Below are positions 51,882 through 61,700 of a DNA stretch of 64,000 nucleotides, piece after piece. The position numbers and the translations under genes are program-made. Location of the stretch: assembly GCF_009711055.1 (NCBI RefSeq), contig NZ_WMJY01000008.1, positions 1 through 64,000 on the forward strand, written 5' to 3'. A model generated the notes under the pieces. It was not told the origin of the DNA and did no database searches. It saw nothing but the letters and a program-made list of their open reading frames with translations. Position 1 is the first letter of the stretch. Every line of letters begins with the position of its first letter. The stretch comes from Myroides pelagicus. Its GTDB lineage: Bacteria; Bacteroidota; Bacteroidia; Flavobacteriales; Flavobacteriaceae.

Positions 51882-54266
51882 TTACTTCAATATTCGCTTC
51901 GCAAAATAATTAGTCAAGATCGTTACAAAACTTATAATTGAAATTGTACTGACAGGCATAATTATCGCAGCAACTAATGGTGACATTTTATTTAACAAAC
52001 AAACGCTGATACCAATAACATTATACGTTAACGCTAAGATATAACTTAATTTGATTATTTTAACAGATTTTTTCGAATAATCCATAAACTTTTCTAAATA
52101 TGCGAACTTACGAGCGTCCAAGATCGCATCACTTGCTGGAGTAAACACATTGACGTTTTCTGATATCGAAACCCCAACATTACTCTGGGCTAACGCTCCT
52201 GCATCATTCAACCCATCTCCGACCATCATGACATTTGCACCTGTTTCTTGTAATTCTTTAACATATTCCAGCTTCTGCTCTGGCTTTTGATTAAATACTA
52301 ATGCAGTAGAAGGTGGTAATAACGCCTTTAAAGCTTCAAGCTCTCCATCGTTGTCACCTGATAAAATAGCAAATTTATAGTGTTTCTTATCTAATTGTTC
52401 AAATAACTCTTTTACTCCTAAACGATAGTGATTAGCAAATACAAACTTACCTTTATATTCCCCATCAATCTTTATATGAACAGCTGTTTCATTAATGATT
52501 TTATCATGAGGGATTCCCACCAACTCTTGAGACCCTATAAAATAACTACGATTATTCATCGTTCCAACTAACCCTTGTCCTGGAATCTCTTCAAACGTAT
52601 TAGGTTTTGCTACAATTCTAGCTTGTAAAAAACCATATAATTTTCTACTCAATGGATGGTTAGACCCTCTAATAATATTTCGGATATCACTTTGCTCTTC
52701 GCTAGTCAGTTCTTCCCCTTCATACTGAATAATAGATTTAGCGTTAGTAGTAATAGTTCCTGTTTTATCAAATACTATTGTATCAACCTTTGCCATCTGC
52801 TCTACTACAGTTACATTTTTTAGGTAAAAGCTACTCCTACCTAATATGCGTATAGCATTTCCTAGTGTAAATGGAGCTGTCAATGCTAAGGCACAAGGAC
52901 AAGCGACTATCAAGATAGCTGTAAATACATTAAAAGCAGCATTAATACTAACAAATGACCAGCCAATAAACCCTAAAATAGAAATGGTTAGCAATACTGG
53001 AGTAAAGAAATGACTAATAGTATCCGTAATCGTCTTATACTTCATGTCCACTCTCTTCTGAAAGACATCATTACTCCACAATTGAGTTAAATAACTTTGC
53101 GAAACAGAATTTATCACTTCTACTTCTATAATATCTCCTACTTGCTTTCCACCAGCAAACAATTTGTCTCCTGATTTCTTTTCTACTGGAACTGCCTCTC
53201 CTGTCACGAAACTATAATCTATAAATGTTGATTCTGATATTAAAATAGAATCTACTGGCAATAGCTCTTGATTTCTAATAAGTAAACGATCTCCTTTGAC
53301 TACGTCATAAATTTGAATTGGTTCTTCTTTATTTCCTTCAACAAGCTTAGTAATCGCTATTGGGAAATACGATTTGTAATCACGCTCGAAGGATAAGAAA
53401 TTATAGGTTCTCTGTTGAAACAACTTTCCTAATAACATAAAGAAAACCAACATGGTCATACTATCAAAAAAACCTGGACCTAAATCAAAAATAATATCGA
53501 CAGCACTGCGGATAAACATTACGATTATCCCTAATGCCATAGGGATATCAATTGTATAGTTCTTTGAACGAATACCTTTCCATGCGGCAATATAATAAGG
53601 CGAAGCTGAATAGAAAAACACAGGAAGAGATATGATTAGAATAAGCCATCTGAAGAAATCCTTATATTGACGCATCCATATATCATCAATATTAAAGTAT
53701 TCTGGAAATGAGAGCATCATGACATTACCAAAAGCAAAAAAGGCTATCCCTATCTTATAGATTAGACTACGATCGACTTGCTGTGGCTTATCGTCGTAAT
53801 TCTTCAAACTAATATATGGTTCGTACCCTATTTTATTCAATAGGAGTACAATTTCCTTTAGTGAAGTCTTCTCTTTATTAAATGTAATTGTAGCTTTCTT
53901 TTCAGGGAAATTTACTAATACTCGATACACCCCTTGGTTTAGCCTATTCAAATTTTCTAGTATCCATATACAAGAACTACAATGAATATGGGGTATATAC
54001 AATGATACAATCGAAGTAGGTCCTTCGTCAAATTCCAATAACTTATTTATAATCTCAGACTTATCCAAGAAATCATACTTACCATTTGCTTCTTCTGGAG
54101 TAGCACCTGGGGCTTGTTGCATATCATAATAACAGCTTAAGTCATTTTCACTAAAAATCTCATAAACTGTCTTACATCCATTACAACAAAACTCTTTCTC
54201 ATCAAAGACTATCCGATTAAAAGTAGTTATCTCATTACCACAATGATAACATCCTTTTTTTTCCAT
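51882..54266 (-). CDS. ccoI: CcoI/FixI copper-exporting P-type ATPase
   Basis: The 794-residue P1B-type ATPase begins with a Cys-rich zinc-ribbon-like segment (CYHCGNE and FCCNGC). An HMA-like domain holds HCSSCIW (about 96-102), eight TM helices follow with the metal-translocating CPCALALTAPF motif, and the DKTGTIT phosphorylation site is near 498. GDGLNDAGALAQSN completes the catalytic core. It pumps copper for the CuB site of CcoN. It is the first gene of the minus-strand cbb3 cluster and stands back to back with the Crp/Fnr regulator gene (116-bp gap). Confidence 0.95.
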   Translation of the reverse strand: MEKKGCYHCGNEITTFNRIVFDEKEFCCNGCKTVYEIFSENDLSCYYDMQQAPGATPEEANGKYDFLDKSEIINKLLEFDEGPTSIVSLYIPHIHCSSCIWILENLNRLNQGVYRVLVNFPEKKATITFNKEKTSLKEIVLLLNKIGYEPYISLKNYDDKPQQVDRSLIYKIGIAFFAFGNVMMLSFPEYFNIDDIWMRQYKDFFRWLILIISLPVFFYSASPYYIAAWKGIRSKNYTIDIPMALGIIVMFIRSAVDIIFDLGPGFFDSMTMLVFFMLLGKLFQQRTYNFLSFERDYKSYFPIAITKLVEGNKEEPIQIYDVVKGDRLLIRNQELLPVDSILISESTFIDYSFVTGEAVPVEKKSGDKLFAGGKQVGDIIEVEVINSVSQSYLTQLWSNDVFQKRVDMKYKTITDTISHFFTPVLLTISILGFIGWSFVSINAAFNVFTAILIVACPCALALTAPFTLGNAIRILGRSSFYLKNVTVVEQMAKVDTIVFDKTGTITTNAKSIIQYEGEELTSEEQSDIRNIIRGSNHPLSRKLYGFLQARIVAKPNTFEEIPGQGLVGTMNNRSYFIGSQELVGIPHDKIINETAVHIKIDGEYKGKFVFANHYRLGVKELFEQLDKKHYKFAILSGDNDGELEALKALLPPSTALVFNQKPEQKLEYVKELQETGANVMMVGDGLNDAGALAQSNVGVSISENVNVFTPASDAILDARKFAYLEKFMDYSKKSVKIIKLSYILALTYNVIGISVCLLNKMSPLVAAIIMPVSTISIISFVTILTNYFAKRILK

Positions 54267-54319
54267 AATATTCGCTCATTTTACCTTATACAAATTTCAA
54301 AGTTTATATTAGCAGAATA

Positions 54320-54352
54320 TATGACATTTATCATAAAAAATAACTATCTTTG
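54320..54352 (+). promoter_or_regulatory. Promoter and palindromic site of the Crp/Fnr gene
   Basis: TATCTTTG (54345-54352) matches the -7 box. The dyad TATGA-N6-TCATA (54320-54335) overlaps the -33 region and is centred about 17 bp before the -7 box. Its size and symmetry resemble Crp/Fnr-type sites (TTGA-N6-TCAA). Self-repression or control by another Crp/Fnr protein is likely, and it could also influence the divergent ccoI promoter. Confidence 0.45.
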
Positions 54353-54382
54353 TTTAATCTTTTAACAGATATAAAATATTTT

Positions 54383-55066
54383 ATGGGTAGATGTGAGCAA
54401 TGTATTATTAGAGAATTTAGTTCTTTAAAAGCTTTAACTCGAGAAGAACTAGAAACAATCTCAGAAACGAAAAACCATTTCATCGTTAGAAAAGGAGAGG
54501 TTCTATTTTTTGAAGGAGACAACCTCAACGGAGTATTTTGTGTGAAATCTGGTTTTTGTAAACTGACAAAACTAAACTCTAACGGTAAGGATACCATTAT
54601 CAAGCTTGCTAAAGGTGGTGAACTTTTAGGACAAAGATCTATTATCAATGAGGAAACCTCAAACCTTACAGCGACTGCGTTAGAAGATATGCAAGTGTGT
54701 TTTATTCCCAAAAAAGAAATGTTAGACTATTTTGCTGATAACAACAAATTCTCTTTGTTAGTTACCAGAGATATTTGCAATCATTTAAAAGATGCTGATA
54801 AAGGTCTTGCTGATCATACACACAAAACTGTTCGTGAAAGACTTGCCATTATTCTATTAAAACTAGAAGACCTAGGTGGTGTTAATCCTGAGACTAAAGC
54901 CCTTAATATCCAGTTATCAAGAGAAGACTTAGCTAATATGGTTGGAACAGCAACAGAGAGTTGTATTCGCCTATTATCTGATATGAAGAAAGAAGGACTT
55001 ATTCAACTATCTGGTAAGAAAATCATTTTAGTTAATAAATCTGAGCTTAAAAACTTAGCACAATAG
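54383..55066 (+). CDS. Crp/Fnr family transcriptional regulator
   Basis: The start MGRCEQC at 54383 gives 227 residues; an upstream in-frame extension to 54350 is less likely. It has a cyclic-nucleotide-type beta roll (about 28-125) and a C-terminal winged helix with EDLANMVGTATESCIRLLSDMKKEGLI. Cys residues C4 and C7 (RCEQC) plus two more in GVFCVKSGFCKL could hold a redox-active iron-sulfur cluster as in Fnr, though E. coli Fnr spaces them differently. Divergent placement from ccoI suggests it regulates the cbb3 cluster in response to oxygen. Confidence 0.9.
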   Translation: MGRCEQCIIREFSSLKALTREELETISETKNHFIVRKGEVLFFEGDNLNGVFCVKSGFCKLTKLNSNGKDTIIKLAKGGELLGQRSIINEETSNLTATALEDMQVCFIPKKEMLDYFADNNKFSLLVTRDICNHLKDADKGLADHTHKTVRERLAIILLKLEDLGGVNPETKALNIQLSREDLANMVGTATESCIRLLSDMKKEGLIQLSGKKIILVNKSELKNLAQ

Positions 55067-55154
55067 TCTTATTCATTTTGTATTTATAAGCTATATATTA
55101 TGATATTAATATAAATAAGCCTTACTTTAGCATTCTTAATTTGTATATTTTATC

Positions 55155-56186
55155 ATGATTAGTGAAAGTAATTTAAATGCCTTAAAGTCAATATTATCAA
55201 ATAACAATAACTTTGTCATCATCCCTCATCGCAATCCCGATGGTGATGCTATTGGATCTACTCTTGGTCTATACCATGTATTGACTAAGCTAGATAAAAC
55301 AGTTACTGTTATTAGTCCAAATGACTTACCTCACTTTTTACACTGGATGCCTTGCAGCAAATCGATTGTTAACTTCGAACAACAACGCAATAAAGCTACT
55401 CAACTTATCGAGCAAGCAGACTATGTTTTTACCTTAGACTTTAATGTATTGCTTAGAACTGGTGATGAAATGGAGAAATTTCTACTATCACTAAATAAGC
55501 CCTATATAATGATTGACCATCATCAGATGCCTGATGATTATGCAGAAGTCATGTTCTCATGTCCTGAGTATGGCTCAACCTGCGAGTTACTCTATACTAT
55601 TTTAGATAAGATTGGACTAGATCAATACATCGATCAAGATGCAGCTACTTGCATATATACTGGTATTGTTACTGATTCAGGATCGTTCCGTTTTCCGAAA
55701 ACAACATCAGCTACACATACAACAATTGCTAAACTAATCGACAAGGGAATTGAGAATCCTAAAATTCACAATAGTCTATTCGACAACAATAGTTACAACA
55801 AGCTTCAATTAATGGGGAAAGCTTTACAAAACCTAGCTATCCTACCTAAACTTAATACATCTTTTAGCTTCTTAAGTGAAAAAGACCTAAAAGAATTTCA
55901 CCATGAAAAAGGTGATACTGAAGGATTAGTCAATTATGGACTTAGTATCAAAGGGGTAGATTTAACTGCTTTCTTTATTGAGCAAAAAGAAGAAAAGATT
56001 ATAAAGATATCTTTCCGTTCTCATAATAATTTTAATGTAAATAGATTTGCTAGAGCTTACTTTAATGGAGGCGGACATATCAATGCTGCTGGAGGGAAAT
56101 CAGATAAATCACTCCAAGAAACTATTGCTTATTTCAAAACAATTATAGCTGAGCATAAAGACGAATTTTATGATGAACTATCTTAA
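55155..56186 (+). CDS. DHH phosphoesterase (NrnA-like)
   Basis: The 343-residue cytoplasmic enzyme has the DHH domain motifs HRNPDGDAIGS (about 24-34) and FTLDFN. DHHQMP supplies the metal-binding DHH triad, and TDSGSFRFP a further metal ligand. The C-terminal DHHA1 domain has GGGHINAAGGK (about 301-311). This is the NrnA pattern, degrading oligoribonucleotides and 3'-phosphoadenosine 5'-phosphate. Its 3' end overlaps the start of the gldI gene by 17 bp. Confidence 0.92.
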   Translation: MISESNLNALKSILSNNNNFVIIPHRNPDGDAIGSTLGLYHVLTKLDKTVTVISPNDLPHFLHWMPCSKSIVNFEQQRNKATQLIEQADYVFTLDFNVLLRTGDEMEKFLLSLNKPYIMIDHHQMPDDYAEVMFSCPEYGSTCELLYTILDKIGLDQYIDQDAATCIYTGIVTDSGSFRFPKTTSATHTTIAKLIDKGIENPKIHNSLFDNNSYNKLQLMGKALQNLAILPKLNTSFSFLSEKDLKEFHHEKGDTEGLVNYGLSIKGVDLTAFFIEQKEEKIIKISFRSHNNFNVNRFARAYFNGGGHINAAGGKSDKSLQETIAYFKTIIAEHKDEFYDELS

Positions 56187-56736
56187 GTTTTATTGTGGGA
56201 TTATACTTTTAATTTCAATAGCTGGTTGCGGACAAAAAGAAGAAGCCAGAAGACCTATTTCTGAAAAAAGAAATAGTGTATTAGTGAATTCAGTTGAGCG
56301 CAACCAAACTCAATTAGAGAACGAAGAATCTCTGTTAAGTGAATACATGAAAAAGAATGACCAACAATCATTCTTAAACTCTCAAAATGGTTTTTGGTAT
56401 TCTTATAGCAAACGATTAGTCAAAGATTCTATTTCACCTAAAACTAATGACCAGGTGACCTTCACCTATGAAGTAAGTAACCTAAAGGACTCCCTAATTT
56501 ACAGTAAGTCTGACATTGGTCTGTTAACTTATATAATAGAAAAAGAGGAGTTGCTACCGGTTCTAAGACAAAGTCTTAAACTCATGAAGCAACACGAAGT
56601 CATAAAGGTCTTAACACCTTCCTCCCTAGCCTATAGTTATATGGGAGACAAAAATAAAATACATAAAAATCAACCACTTATATTTACAATTGAACTAATA
56701 AAAATTGAAAAACAAAAATATGAAACGTATGAATAG
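56170..56736 (+). CDS. gldI: Gliding-motility lipoprotein GldI (FKBP-type)
   Basis: The 188-residue protein has a lipoprotein signal with lipobox SIAGC (16-20). It carries the GldI block FWYSYSKRLVKD, EKEELLPVLRQSLKLMKQHEVI and the AYSYMGDKNKIHKNQPLIFTIEL ending, an FKBP-like PPIase fold. In Flavobacterium johnsoniae GldI is needed for gliding, and hence type 9 secretion-related surface assembly. Two ATG codons (56170, 56173) are possible starts. It overlaps nrnA upstream and the next PPIase gene downstream by 17 bp. Confidence 0.88.
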   Translation: MMNYLKFYCGIILLISIAGCGQKEEARRPISEKRNSVLVNSVERNQTQLENEESLLSEYMKKNDQQSFLNSQNGFWYSYSKRLVKDSISPKTNDQVTFTYEVSNLKDSLIYSKSDIGLLTYIIEKEELLPVLRQSLKLMKQHEVIKVLTPSSLAYSYMGDKNKIHKNQPLIFTIELIKIEKQKYETYE

Positions 56737-57799
56737 TCTTATTTTAAGTCTTGTAGCAGTATTTGCTTCGTGCACTTCTCATAAAAGTGACCTTCCTGAT
56801 GGTCTATATGCAGATATTACAACAAACAAAGGGCATATTGTCATTGAATTGGAATACGAGAAAGCTCCTGTTACCGTAGCAAACTTTGTAAGTTTAGCAG
56901 AAGGAACTAATCCATTAGTTGATAAGAAATTCAAAGGAAAACCATTTTATGACGGACTTACTTTCCATCGTGTTGTTCAGGACTTCGTTATCCAAGGAGG
57001 GGATCCTGATGGTAATGGAGCGGGAGGACCAGGATACGTATTTAAAGACGAATTTGACCCTACATTAAGCCACGATAAACCAGGAACATTATCAATGGCT
57101 AATAGTGGACCTTTTACCAATGGTAGTCAGTTTTTCATTACTCATAAAGAAACTCCTTTCCTAGACAACAAACACAGTGTATTTGGTTATACTGTAAAAG
57201 GAATGGATGTGGTTAATAACATTAAACAGAATGATAAAATTGAGTCAATCAAAATAATTCGAATTGGAAGACCCGCTAAGAAATTCAATGCTGAAAAAGT
57301 ATTTAAAGAATATTCCGAAAATGAAGCTAAGGCAAAAAAAGACAAAGAATCAAAACTAGCTAAAATCAAAAAAGAGTATGCTGACAAGTTTGCCTCATTA
57401 AAAGAAAAAGCAATCAAAACAGATTCAGGTTTACAATACGTAATCACCGACTCTAAAGAAGGAGCTAAAAAACCGAACATCGGTAACGAGATTAAAATCA
57501 ACTACGCAGGTTTCTTTGAAAACGGTATATTATTTGACACTAGCGTTGAAGACTTAGCTAAAGCATTCAATAGTCATGATGCACAAAGAGCTGCTTACAA
57601 CCAATATATTCCTATTCCTTTTAAATATGGAGCCAAAACAGGACTTATACCTGGCTTTATCGAAGGAATTGAACAAATGAAAATTGGTGATAAAGCTGTT
57701 ATTTTTATCCCTTCACACTTAGCTTATGGCGAAAGAGGAGCTGGAGGAGTTATTCCTCCAAATACTGATTTAGTATTCGAATTAGAACTAGTAGAATAA
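56720..57799 (+). CDS. Dual-domain peptidyl-prolyl isomerase (cyclophilin plus FKBP), lipoprotein
   Basis: From the ATG at 56720 the product is 359 residues with a lipoprotein signal (FASCTSH). A cyclophilin domain (about 25-180) has GLTFHRVVQDFVIQGGDPDGNGAGGPGY and NGSQFFIT. A Lys/Glu-rich helical linker (about 190-235) is followed by an FKBP domain (about 240-359, ending IPPNTDLVFELELVE). It folds exported proteins in the periplasm. Overlap with gldI by 17 bp shows one operon with nrnA. A strong bidirectional terminator follows. Confidence 0.93.
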   Translation: MKRMNSLILSLVAVFASCTSHKSDLPDGLYADITTNKGHIVIELEYEKAPVTVANFVSLAEGTNPLVDKKFKGKPFYDGLTFHRVVQDFVIQGGDPDGNGAGGPGYVFKDEFDPTLSHDKPGTLSMANSGPFTNGSQFFITHKETPFLDNKHSVFGYTVKGMDVVNNIKQNDKIESIKIIRIGRPAKKFNAEKVFKEYSENEAKAKKDKESKLAKIKKEYADKFASLKEKAIKTDSGLQYVITDSKEGAKKPNIGNEIKINYAGFFENGILFDTSVEDLAKAFNSHDAQRAAYNQYIPIPFKYGAKTGLIPGFIEGIEQMKIGDKAVIFIPSHLAYGERGAGGVIPPNTDLVFELELVE

Positions 57800-57808
57800 A
57801 TAAGTAAA

Positions 57809-57847
57809 TAAAAACGGGCACATTATAATTTAATGTGCCCGTTTTTA
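57809..57847. terminator. Bidirectional intrinsic terminator between PPIase and dedA genes
   Basis: A 17-bp perfect inverted repeat (57809-57825 and 57831-57847) with a 5-nt loop carries an A run and a T run. It lies between convergent stops. Confidence 0.85.
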
Positions 57848-57863
57848 TTGATATAATCAACGT

Positions 57864-58502
57864 TTACTTCTTCGTTAACTTCACCTTCAAAAATTCATAT
57901 ACGATTGGTAGTACTGACACCACAATGATGAGTAATACAATCTTCGAAAAATGCTCTTGTACAAAAGGAATATTACCTAAAAAGTACCCTGCTAATGTCA
58001 AACTTAATACCCATATCAACGCTCCTACTACATTATATGTCATAAATACAGCATACCTCATACTCCCTACACCAGCAACAAACGGCGCTAATGTACGAAC
58101 AATAGGAATAAAACGCGCTATAACTATCGTACGCTCTCCATACTTTTCATAAAAAGCATGTGTCTTGTCAATATGTTCTGGTTTTACTAACTGTTTTCCA
58201 AATAAACGAACATCTGTCAATCGCATTCCTACTCTCTTACCTATATAATAATTCAAGGAATCCCCACCTATCGCAGCCACTAAGAGAATTACAATAGCTA
58301 AGACTATACTCAACTCATCTGACTGAGCAATTAGCATTCCTGTAGCAAATAAAAGTGAATCTCCAGGTAAAAAGGGCATGACCACTAACCCTGTCTCCAC
58401 AAAAATAATTAGAAATAAAATAACGTAAATCCACGTTCCATATTGCTCTATAAACAAATGTAAGTACTTGTCTATATGCAAGAGATAATCTAAAAGTTCC
58501 AT
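57864..58502 (-). CDS. DedA family membrane protein
   Basis: The 212-residue protein has five or six TM helices. The DedA/SNARE-associated motifs are FVETGLVVMPFLPGDSLLFATG and YEKYGERTIVIARFIPIVRTLAPFVAGVG. Bacterial DedA proteins are lipid scramblases or transporters needed for envelope homeostasis and antibiotic tolerance. The conserved acidic E and D (FVETG, PGDS) and the arginines of ARFIPIVR are present. Monocistronic; its tail meets the bidirectional terminator. Confidence 0.92.
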   Translation of the reverse strand: MELLDYLLHIDKYLHLFIEQYGTWIYVILFLIIFVETGLVVMPFLPGDSLLFATGMLIAQSDELSIVLAIVILLVAAIGGDSLNYYIGKRVGMRLTDVRLFGKQLVKPEHIDKTHAFYEKYGERTIVIARFIPIVRTLAPFVAGVGSMRYAVFMTYNVVGALIWVLSLTLAGYFLGNIPFVQEHFSKIVLLIIVVSVLPIVYEFLKVKLTKK

Positions 58503-58666
58503 AAAAATTCTATAGTATATTTTTCATTGCTCCCAAAGATAACTATCCAAAAATAGTCTAAAATGTTTTTTACAAAATAATAACAGAAAAATAAAAGCTT
58601 TTAAAAACTAGAGGCATTCTATTTATCTAAAGTCAAAAAAGCAATTGATATTACTTGTTAAACACA

Positions 58667-58699
58667 CAAAAAAAGAGGGATAGAACAACCTATCCCTCT
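58667..58699 (-). terminator. Intrinsic terminator of secA
   Basis: AGAGGGATA (58674-58682) and TATCCCTCT (58691-58699) form a 9-bp stem with an 8-nt loop, followed on the minus strand by seven T residues. It lies 36 bp beyond the secA stop. Confidence 0.8.
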
Positions 58700-58734
58700 C
58701 TTCAGTATTATAGAAATACAATTAAAATTCTAAA

Positions 58735-61700
58735 TTACGCTTCGATTGACTCATTTGATTGAGGTACTTCCTGAACTGGTAGATCTGCTCTAGTCAAGAA
58801 AGTAGTTACTTCTGAATCTACCTCAGCAATTGTTTTCTTAAACAATTCGATCGCTTCGAACTTATAGATTAACAATGGGTCTTTTTGCTCATGTACAGCT
58901 AACTGTACTGACTGTTTTAACTCATCCATTTTTCTCAAGTGCTTTTTCCAAGCTTCATCTAAGATTGTCAACGTAATGTTTTTCTCAAAATCATCAATTA
59001 AAGAAGCCCCTTCACTTTGATATGCCTTCTCTAAATTAGTAACAATATTGATTGTTTTGATTCCATCTGTAAACGGAACTACAATACGCTCAAAGTTACC
59101 TCCATTGTTTTCATAAACGTTTTTAATCACTTTAAACGCCTCGGCAGCACTACGTGCACACTTGTCTTTATATGCATCAAATACGATATCGTATTGTTTG
59201 TTTGCTAAAGTTACAAAGTCTTGTTTATTAAAGTCTTCTTCTGATACAATTGTATTTATTCCAAAGTTTCGAATAACATCAAACTCAAAGTTTTTATAGT
59301 CATTCGCCATTTTGTTTGATTCTACAATACGCTCACATAAATCATACATCATATTAGCGATATCTACTTTCAGACGATCCCCAAACAATGCGTGTTTTCT
59401 TCTCTTATAGATCACTTCACGTTGTACGTTCATCACGTCATCATACTCTAATAGACGCTTACGAATACCGAAGTTATTCTCTTCTACTTTTTTCTGAGCA
59501 CGTTCGATTGACTTAGTCATCATTGAGTGTTGGATTACTTCTCCATCTTCTAATCCCATTCTATCCATAATCTTAGCTACACGCTCTGATCCAAACAAAC
59601 GCATCAAGTTATCTTCTAATGACACATAGAACTGTGAACTTCCTGGATCTCCTTGACGTCCTGCACGACCTCTTAACTGACGGTCAACACGTCTAGAATC
59701 ATGACGCTCTGTACCTATAATAGCGAGTCCTCCTCTATCTTTTACCTCTTGAGAGAGCTTAATATCCGTACCACGTCCTGCCATATTTGTTGCAATTGTT
59801 ACAACTCCTGGCTTACCTGCCTCTTCTACGATCTGAGCCTCTTGTTTGTGTTGTTTAGCATTCAACACATTGTGTTTAATACCTCGCATTTTTAATGATC
59901 TACTCAACAATTCAGAGATCTCAACTGAAGTAGTACCAATCAATACTGGACGTCCTTCATTAGATAATGCTACTACATCTTCAATTACCGCTTTAAATTT
60001 CTCACGAACCGAACGATAAATCTTATCTTCTTTATCATTACGCGCAATACCTCTATTCGTCGGAATTTCTACTACGTCTAGTTTGTAAATTTCTAAGAAC
60101 TCACCTGCTTCCGTAATTGCTGTACCTGTCATACCTGACAATTTATTGTACATACGGAAATAGTTTTGTAATGTAATTGTAGCAAAAGTCTGAGTAGCAG
60201 CTTCAATCTTCACATTCTCTTTTGCTTCAATTGCTTGGTGCAGACCATCAGAGTAACGACGCCCATCCATAATACGCCCCGTTTGCTCATCTACAATCAT
60301 AATCTTGTTATCCATCACTACATACTCCGTATCCTTTTCAAACAAAGTATAAGCTTTTAATAACTGAGTCAACGTATGAATACGCTCCGACTTAACGCCA
60401 AAGTCTTGGAACAATCTTTCTTTTGCTTCAGCTTCATCATCTTTAGATAACTTCTGTGCCTCAATTTTGGCAATCTCCGTTCCAATATCTGGAAGTACGA
60501 AGAAAGTCTCATCTCCTCCTTGTGACAGATATTTTACACCATGATCTGTTAACTGAACAGAGTTATTTTTTTCTTCAATAACGAAATAAAGAGCCTCATC
60601 TACAACGTGCATCTCTCTATTGTTATCTTGCATATAATGATTCTCTGTTTTTTGAAGAATTTGTTTTACTCCTTCTTCACTTAAAAACTTAATCAATGCT
60701 TTATTTCGAGGTAAACTACGGTAAGATCTCAACAATAAGAAACCTCCATCTTTTATATTTCCTTCGCGTATTAACTTACGTGCTTCAGCCAAATAGTTAT
60801 TCGCTAATTTACGTTGCATCTCTACTAAGCTAGCTACAGCTGGCTTAAGCTCGTTAAACTCATGTCTATCCCCATCAGGTACAGGTCCAGAAATAATTAA
60901 TGGCGTACGTGCATCATCAACTAATACAGAATCCACCTCATCGACAATGGCAAAGTTGTGTTCTCTTTGTACCAATTCTTCTGGCGTATGAGCCATATTA
61001 TCTCTTAGGTAATCAAACCCGAACTCATTATTCGTTCCATAAGTAATATCCGCTGCATATGCAGCTCTTCTTCCTGGTGAATTTGGTTGATGATTATCAA
61101 TACAGTCAACGGTCATTCCGTGGAACTCAAACAAAGGTGCTTTCCATTGACTATCCCTTTTGGCTAAGTAGTCATTCACTGTTACTAAGTGAACTCCTTT
61201 TCCTGTTAATGCATTTAAGTATAATGGAGAAGTTGCTACTAACGTTTTACCTTCCCCTGTTTGCATCTCTGCAATTTTCCCTTGGTGCAATACGATACCT
61301 CCAATTAACTGTACATCGTAGTGAATCATATCCCAAGTTACTTCTTTTCCAGCAGCAGTCCATGTATTCGCCCAATATGCTTTATCTCCTTCAATAGTTA
61401 CATATGGTTTTATTTCTGCGAACTCCCTATCTTTATCTGTAGCCGTAACTTCCACTACAGGATTCTCCTTAAATCGACGAGCAGTCTCTTTTACCACAGC
61501 AAATGCTTCTGGCAAAATATCCATCAATACTTTCTCTGTATTGTTATAAGCCTCTTTTTCTAAAGAATCAATATTAGCATAGATAGACTCTCTAGCATCA
61601 ATATCTTGTGTCGTTTCAATTTCCTCACGATACGAAGCTATTTTAGCATCTTGATCTGCACGTGATTGTTGAATAATATCTTTAAAGTAAATAGTTTTTG

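Noticed and set aside
57835-58152. Plus-strand open frame of 105 codons
   Set aside because: It lies antisense to the DedA gene and begins inside the terminator.
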